Source: Pinus tabuliformis
Taxonomy: Eukaryota; Streptophyta; Pinopsida; Pinales; Pinaceae
Direction of reading: 5' to 3'
Assembly: GCA_031772625.1 (NCBI GenBank)
Contig: CM062815.1
Span: 117,684,989-117,748,988, forward strand
DNA length: 64,000 nucleotides
The notes under the pieces were generated by a model. The model searched no databases, was not told the DNA's origin, and saw only the letters and a list, made by a program, of their open reading frames with translations. Of the stretch, positions 58,795 through 64,000 are shown piece after piece. Made by a program: the position numbers and the translations under genes. How positions within the stretch are numbered: position 1 is the stretch's first letter; every line of letters begins with the position of its first letter.

Positions 58795-58915
58795 AGGAGA
58801 ACTAATCAATCTTGTCCTCACAGGAGAACACATCAATCCTGCTACAATCGCCATGGAGAACACATCAATCCAGGCCTCACAGGAGAACACATCAATCCTG
58901 CTACAATGTCGCCAC
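58795..58915. repeat. Short tandem repeats in the element E 3' leader
   Basis: GGAGAACACATCAATCCTGC or close variants occur four times. Confidence 0.85.
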
Positions 58916-59174
58916 GGGGTGTACATGTATACCACCAGGGGATAGTGAATCATCCTGTGGTCATATGCTGCTCCAAGAAGCACCCCGCACCCCCCTGGAG
59001 CTCCCAGAGCTCAATGCATCATACATGACCCTCATCGGAGGGTCTTTGAACAACTCCAAGTTGTTCTTGGAAAGTCAGAAATTTTACTTTCCCAAGGGGT
59101 TTTGTCAGAATGTCGGCGACCTATTCATCTGTACCGATATGATGGAGCCTTATAGCTCCCCTATGCACCATATC

Positions 59175-59444
59175 TCAAATATAGTGGTATCTGATATCGA
59201 TATGCATGGAGCGATCATGAAATACGAGATTCTCTGACAAACGAATCCCACTATGGTTGTCATAAAGGATCACGGTGGTATCCGATGTAAATCCAAACAA
59301 CTCACTGAAGAGCTTTCGCAACCAAACTGCCTCACAGGAAGCCATGCTGGCAGCAATATACTTTGCTTCAGTGGTGCTCAAGGCCACCGACTTCTGTTTC
59401 CTACTCATCCAGGATATTGCAGCAGATCCAAGGAGAAACAACAC
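59175..59444 (-). pseudogene. RNase H C-terminal part of element E
   Basis: ISWMSRKQKSVALSTTEAKY, CEAVWLRKLF and LVFHDRSMHIDIRYHYI: the standard copia RNase H end. It is one frame off from RT (frameshift near 59410-59440). Confidence 0.85.
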
Positions 59445-60560
59445 CTGGAAGTGCTCTTACGATCCTCCACATTGCCTGCCCAATCAACATCTGTGTATCC
59501 AAATAGTCTCACATCTTCGACAGTGTATCTTAACCCATAAGTGATAGTGCCACGAAGATATCTCAACATATTCTTGGCACCAATCCAATGTATGTGGTGG
59601 GGTTCAACCATATGTTGACTCAACGTGTTGACTGTGAAGCATATATCTGGACGGGAGTTCACTAAGAACATTACTGCTCCGACCAGTTGCTGATACTCGG
59701 TAGCATTTCGTAAAACAGGTCCAGCAGCACTACCGCTCAACTTCTTGAAGTCAAGCTCCATTGGGGTAGTTACAGGCTTGCATTCCACCATACCGAATCT
59801 TTCCAATATCTTCACCACATATTTTCCTTGAGATAGGAAAGTTTCACCTGGCTTCTGCCACACTTCAAGTCCTAGGAAATAGTGCATCAGTCCTAGGTCC
59901 TTCATTTCAAATTCAAAATCCAACTCCCTCTTACATTTGAGAATGAGAGGGTCTACACCTGTTAGAAAGAGGCCATCCACATACAACACCAGTATGAGAG
60001 TTTTATCATCTTCAACCTTAAAGTAAAGGTTAGGATCGGCTTCACTCCTAGTGAATCCTAGCTTCATCAAGTAGTTGTCGATCCTCTCATACCGTGCTCG
60101 GGGTGCTTGCTTCAGCCCATAGAGAGCCTTCTTCAACCTACATACATGAGATTTTGGATCATAAATTTCAAATCCTTCGGGTTGCTCCACGTAGACCTCT
60201 TCTTTGATCGAGCCGTGCAAGAATGTAGTCTTGACATCCATCTGATGTAGGTTCCATCCTTGTGAAGCGGCAAGGGCTATGATCGAGCAGATGGTCGTAT
60301 ATCTGGCAACATGTGCAAATATCTCATCATAGTCTATACCTTCCTTCTGGGAGAAACCACGAGCAAAAAAACGAGCCTTATACTTTTCCGTACTTCCATT
60401 TGCTGCATGCTTTATCTTGTAAATCCATTTGGAAGTAACAACTGTCTTGTCCTGGGGTCTGGGAACTACTTCCTAGACATCATTCTTCATGATAGACTCA
60501 TATTCTTCGGTCATAGCATCCTTCCATACTTGATGCTTGACGGCATCTAATAATGACGAA
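59405..60560 (-). pseudogene. Reverse transcriptase (and RNase H start) of element E
   Basis: Motifs from about 60241 down: MDVKTTFLHG, LKKALYGLKQAPRARY, the active site as YVDGLFLTG where copia RT has YVDD (second catalytic aspartate replaced by glycine), MHYFLGLEV, SRPDICFTVN, then RNase H GYTDVDWAGN. The N-terminal RT part lies at 60241-60560 with stops. The change alone would abolish polymerisation. Confidence 0.88.
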
Positions 60561-60640
60561 GGCTCATTTTGTATGATCGTGCTCATGATGGTCAGGTATC
60601 CCTGATACCTATTAGGTTTCTTACTTTCACGAAAGGTTCC

Positions 60641-61654
60641 TCAGGGTGCAACATGTCCTTCAGCATCATCAAGTAGCCCCCTAAGCCATGAAGGCCTCTT
60701 CCTAAAAGAGGAAGGCTCATGTGGAGGAGGATCAATCGGATCCATGGGTTCTTCTACATCAGGCATTGATTCATCATCCTTTTCTTTCGGTTCCCTGGTG
60801 TCGGCTTCTTGAGAGCTCCTCAAAGTCGGAAGATTGTTCACCTTACTGAGAGCCATATCTTTGTCAAAGGTGACATCATGACTAATTACAACTTCCCTTT
60901 GACCGACTACATAGATTCTATAGCCTTTAGTATTTTCACCATAGCCCACGAAAATTCCCTTCTTTCCAGATGCACCCAATTTATTTCTTTTCTCTTTCGG
61001 CACATGAAAATATACAGGGCTTCCAAAAATTCTAAAATGAGAAACATCAGGTTTCTTACCGGTGAACTTTTCTTTAGGAGTCTTGGAACCCAATGCTTGA
61101 TGAGGGCATCGATTTTGTACATATACGGCAGTGTTTGCAGCTTCAGCCCATAGAAACTTCGAAAGTCTTTGATCATGTAGCATGGCCCGGACAGCTTCCA
61201 TAATTGTGTGGTTCTTCCTTTCTGCCACACCATTCTGTTCAAGAGTATATGGTGTAGTAGTCTCCCTCTTGATTCCAGCCTCTTTACAAAAATCATGGAA
61301 CTCATTAGATTCATATTCAGTCCCATTATCAACTCTTAAGATCTTGATATTCTTTTCGTTTTGATTCTCGATTAGGGCTTTGAAGTGTCGAAACCAAGAG
61401 AACACTTCATCCTTCTTTTTCAAGAAGTATTTCTAGGTCATTCGAGAATAGTCATCTGTAAAAGTGTGATAATATGAATATCCTCCCAAGGAGTTCACAA
61501 GCATCATACCAGATATGTCTGAGTGAACTAGTTGTAATATATCGGAGGTCTTGCTTTGACTTGAAGGGAATGGTTCCCTTTTGAGCTTTCCTTCGACACA
61601 TCCCAGACATACACCTTCTTTCTCTACTTGGAATTCAGGCATCTCTGTTACCAT
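60641..61654 (-). pseudogene. Integrase of element E
   Basis: The zinc-domain end CLGCVEGK and first aspartate HSDISG (61654-61433) are separated by one TAG from the rest (61423-60641): RVDNGTEYES (second aspartate), EQNGVAERKNHTIMEA (catalytic glutamate) and the C-terminal FGSPVYFHVPKEKR and GKKGIFVGY. All in the same frame as protease. The stop at 61433 lies where copia integrases have tryptophan. Confidence 0.9.
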
Positions 61655-62077
61655 CTATCTTACATCGGGTAGAGATTTGTAATGAAGGTGGGCAAACCTT
61701 CGATGCCAAAGTTTGGACTGAAGAGTTGTGTCACAAGACATGACACCTAGCGGACTTCCACCGACCTGATATAAAGAATCAACTCGAAACCCAAGAGTGA
61801 AAGCATCTTTAACATTATTTTTCCATATACGTACCTTGCCATTGTTGAAGGTTACCTTGTAGCCTTTGTCTTCCATTGCCGAGATGGATACCAGGTTATT
61901 TTTGAGATCAGGTACATATAATACATCTTGTAAGTGAATCGTATTACCTTGATTCAATTTGAGAGAAACATTGCCTACACCTTTCACGAGGTATTTCATG
62001 TCATCTACAAGGACAATTTCTAGGTTAGTTTCTTTCTCTACCAGATTATGGAGTACTTCTTTGTAACCAGTGAACAT
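61655..62077 (-). pseudogene. Protease end and GAG-pre-integrase domain of element E
   Basis: VLYVPDLKNNLVSISAMEDKGY and the histidine motif LWHRRFAHLHYKSLPDV. Ends in TAG directly before integrase, in frame. Confidence 0.85.
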
Positions 62078-63160
62078 TTCTTAAGGCACCACTATCAATA
62101 AGCCAAATTCCTATTGAGTCTGAAGGAGCGGAGGTAAATAGAACAGCTGGTAGATAATATTCAGCCTGCTTATTGTTAACAGTGTTAGATTCATACCTGG
62201 AATTTCTAGCCTTCTTGAATGGTTTCCCTCTTCCTTGATTTCCAGCATTTCTTTTACCTTTGTTATTGAATTTTCCATTCCTTTGATTACCATGAGAGGG
62301 ATTTTGATCATCGTCACGGTGAGAGTCCTTTCTATCAGGACATTCCCTTGCATAGTGACTTGCTTTATTGCAAATGAAACATCATCCTTTTCTTCCATCC
62401 TTAGGTCCAACCTTTATTTTCGATTTAGACCCAGAATTATTTCTTTTCTTAGCATGAGAATAAAAAGCAGCAGGAGGACCTTTAGGCAAGGGCATTTCTT
62501 ACTCTTCTACCCTTGTTTCTTCTTGAATGCATCTAGCCATTAATTCCTCGAAACCAAGAATTACATTATTGTTCAAAAGAGTAGTCTTGAACACATACCA
62601 TTCGGATGGTAATCCTCCAAGAGTTGTGAGTGCCATTTCTCTGTCAGTAATAGTCTTCCCAATAGATAGGAGATTGTTCTTGATCTCGGTGATTCTTAAG
62701 AAGTACGCTTGCATAGTCTCATCTTTACCCTTCTTGATTTCCCTCAGCTTATTTATAAGAAACAAAACTTGATTTGCATCATTAACTTTAAATAAACTCA
62801 CCAGTCTATCGTAGATTTCCTTGGAGGTGTCTAGATCAGAGATGTAGGCTACCAAGCGCTTTTCGATAGAGTCCCAGATCATCTTCTTCGCTTTAATTTC
62901 TCCGTTCTTCCATTAGTTCCTGGCAGCAGGAAGTGCATTTGATGGAGGCTCAACAATATTGCCTCTCACATGATCCAACACTCCTTGATCCTCAAGGGTT
63001 AGATCGATAGACATCTTCCATCCATGATAGTCAGCTTTCTCATGGAGCTTGTCTTCGGCAGGAAAGAGTGTTGAGGACACCATCGTTCTTTTAGGATAGC
63101 CTTGCCAATCTTCTCTTCAGTGATTGCTCTTGCTCTTGCTCGGGCTTTGTCTTCACCTCA
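62078..63160 (-). pseudogene. Gag, zinc knuckle and protease start of element E
   Basis: 62882-62499 is copia gag (UBN2-type: W-x-S-I at the start, LVSLFKVND, LREIKKGKDETMQAYFLRITEI). Frames then shift; a zinc-knuckle region (CPD...HYAREC-like) lies at 62330-62390. The N-terminus of gag reaches to about 63085 with stops. Leader to 63160. Confidence 0.75.
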
Positions 63161-63172
63161 GCTCTAATACCA
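63161..63172 (-). other. Primer binding site of element E
   Basis: Minus strand TGGTATTAGAGC, one change from the initiator-tRNA-Met site. Confidence 0.9.
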
Positions 63173-63277
63173 TGTTAAGTTATGGTATGTTCTATGCTTA
63201 TAACAGTTTACTTCTTTTTCTTATTATATTCTGCAGATTAGCAATCACATGTACATAAAGTAAAGTGCAGATAGAAC
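63173..63277 (-). repeat. 5' LTR of element E, first 105 bases
   Basis: Matches 57154-57258 with one difference, then stops abruptly at element F. Confidence 0.92.
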
Positions 63278-64000
63278 TGTTATAGACATTTTTGGGCACT
63301 GCAACCCCAATCATACATGTCCATAAACTAAGGGCTCCTAAGTCCATAAAAGTGTTGTTCCATACCATAAAAGAACAAGGTCAGTTGATTACATCATCTC
63401 CCAGAAGTTCTCCACAGGAATCTGCTCAGAACTGGTCAAAACTGGACCATACAGGTTGCTCAGTGCTAAGGGTGCAATGCATCCCACCTGCCCAGTGTAA
63501 AGGGTGCGATGCATACTGAAAAGCCCTTCTGTAGGGTGCGATGGGCGGGAGGGGACAAATGGTAGAGACAGTTTGCGAGGTGGATGATCACAGAATCTTC
63601 CAGAAACTTCTCCTATGACACTTGCCTCTCTGAATTTGCCCAAGGATGAGTAAGAGATCATCAATCTCCAAGTGGAATCAAGAACTATCAGAGAGAGGAC
63701 ACTAATCAAAATCCCAGAAGCTGACTCACCCCCCTGCAATCATCTATATATAGATCCCTCATCCCAGAGATCCGGAGGCTGGAATTTTGTATCTTGTAAG
63801 GAAGTGTTGTTGGTTTCTTGTTGGAATATCATAGTGTTGGGTGATCTGAGCTTTTCATGAGGTGAAAGAAGGGTTTTCATGCTGGAGGATGACGTTGGGT
63901 CAGAACAATTGGTTGTAATCCTCTTTGCTATTCTTGATATTAATAAAGCTATTCAAGTTTTCCTCCACATTCTTGTATGTTTGATGATATATGCATTTGT
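63278..64000 (+). mobile_element. Element F: LTR inserted in the LTR of E, runs off the window
   Basis: It starts TGTTATAGACATTTTTGGG exactly where the element E LTR is interrupted. CTATATATAG at 63744 and AATAAA at 63942 give the promoter-to-poly(A) order of a plus-strand LTR. Right end not seen; the target duplication would be AGAAC-like. Confidence 0.75.
63744..63753 (+). promoter_or_regulatory. TATA box in the LTR of element F
   Basis: CTATATATAG about 200 bases upstream of the AATAAA, a normal U3/R layout. Confidence 0.65.

Larger units (their letters stand above)
57154..63277 (-). mobile_element. Element E: Ty1/copia retrotransposon, nearly full length
   Basis: 3' LTR 57154-58204, full gag-pol order, primer site, and the first 105 bases of the 5' LTR before element F interrupts it at 63278. 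The overlapping 105 LTR bases differ at one position, so it looks much younger than A, B or D. Pol is still broken by stops and an altered RT active site. Confidence 0.9.

Noticed and set aside
1..64000. CRISPR arrays, operons, prophage or other prokaryotic systems
   Set aside because: No regular repeat-spacer pattern or prokaryotic genes; introns and plant retroelements show nuclear plant DNA.

Overview
The window looks like plant nuclear DNA, most likely from a conifer or other gymnosperm. It is gene-poor and dominated by old, nested, broken retrotransposons. They carry plant-type primer binding sites (tRNA-Asp, tRNA-iMet), and one is a Penelope-like element with a GIY-YIG nuclease, a class known in land plants mainly from conifers. 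I recognise one likely working host gene, a small LysM-domain membrane protein on the minus strand (exons between 49021 and 51712).

Layout, bases 1-38230. Most of the left part is one degraded L1-type LINE on the minus strand, split into pieces by later insertions. Reading from its 5' end: ORF1 (38230-36340), endonuclease (36330-35539), an unclassified 2.4-kb insertion (33121-35538), pre-RT region (33120-32631), a gag-only copia element D (27301-32630) with a Penelope-like element in its LTR (31016-32607), a short RT piece (27300-27167), a non-autonomous LTR element C (21028-27166), RT to C-terminus (21027-19348), then copia element B (to 19347), whose left LTR is split by an Athila-type Ty3 element A (1-14014). 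The LINE protein can be read across the junctions, so the order of events is clear: LINE first, then B, C, D and the 2.4-kb insert, then Athila into B and the Penelope-like element into D. LTR divergence read by eye agrees (B about 6-7%, A about 5%).

Bases 38230-48400 are AT-rich and repetitive: two diverged copies of a roughly 1.7-2 kb unit with 57-bp tandem repeats, a near-perfect palindrome of about 190 bp, and several short tandem duplications. I see no convincing gene there.

Bases 48900-53200 hold the LysM gene, with a poly(A) signal, a probable 5'-UTR intron and two identical G-box sites upstream. Bases 53600-57150 hold a tandemly duplicated tRNA-like (SINE-type) sequence and a GC-rich six-unit tandem array.

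Bases 57154-63277 are a younger copia element E with all pol domains but several stops and a mutated RT active site. Its 3' leader carries an unusual series of 17-nt hairpins. Its 5' LTR is interrupted at 63278 by the LTR of another element, F, which runs off the window.

All calls come from reading the sequence by eye; no database search or alignment was run.
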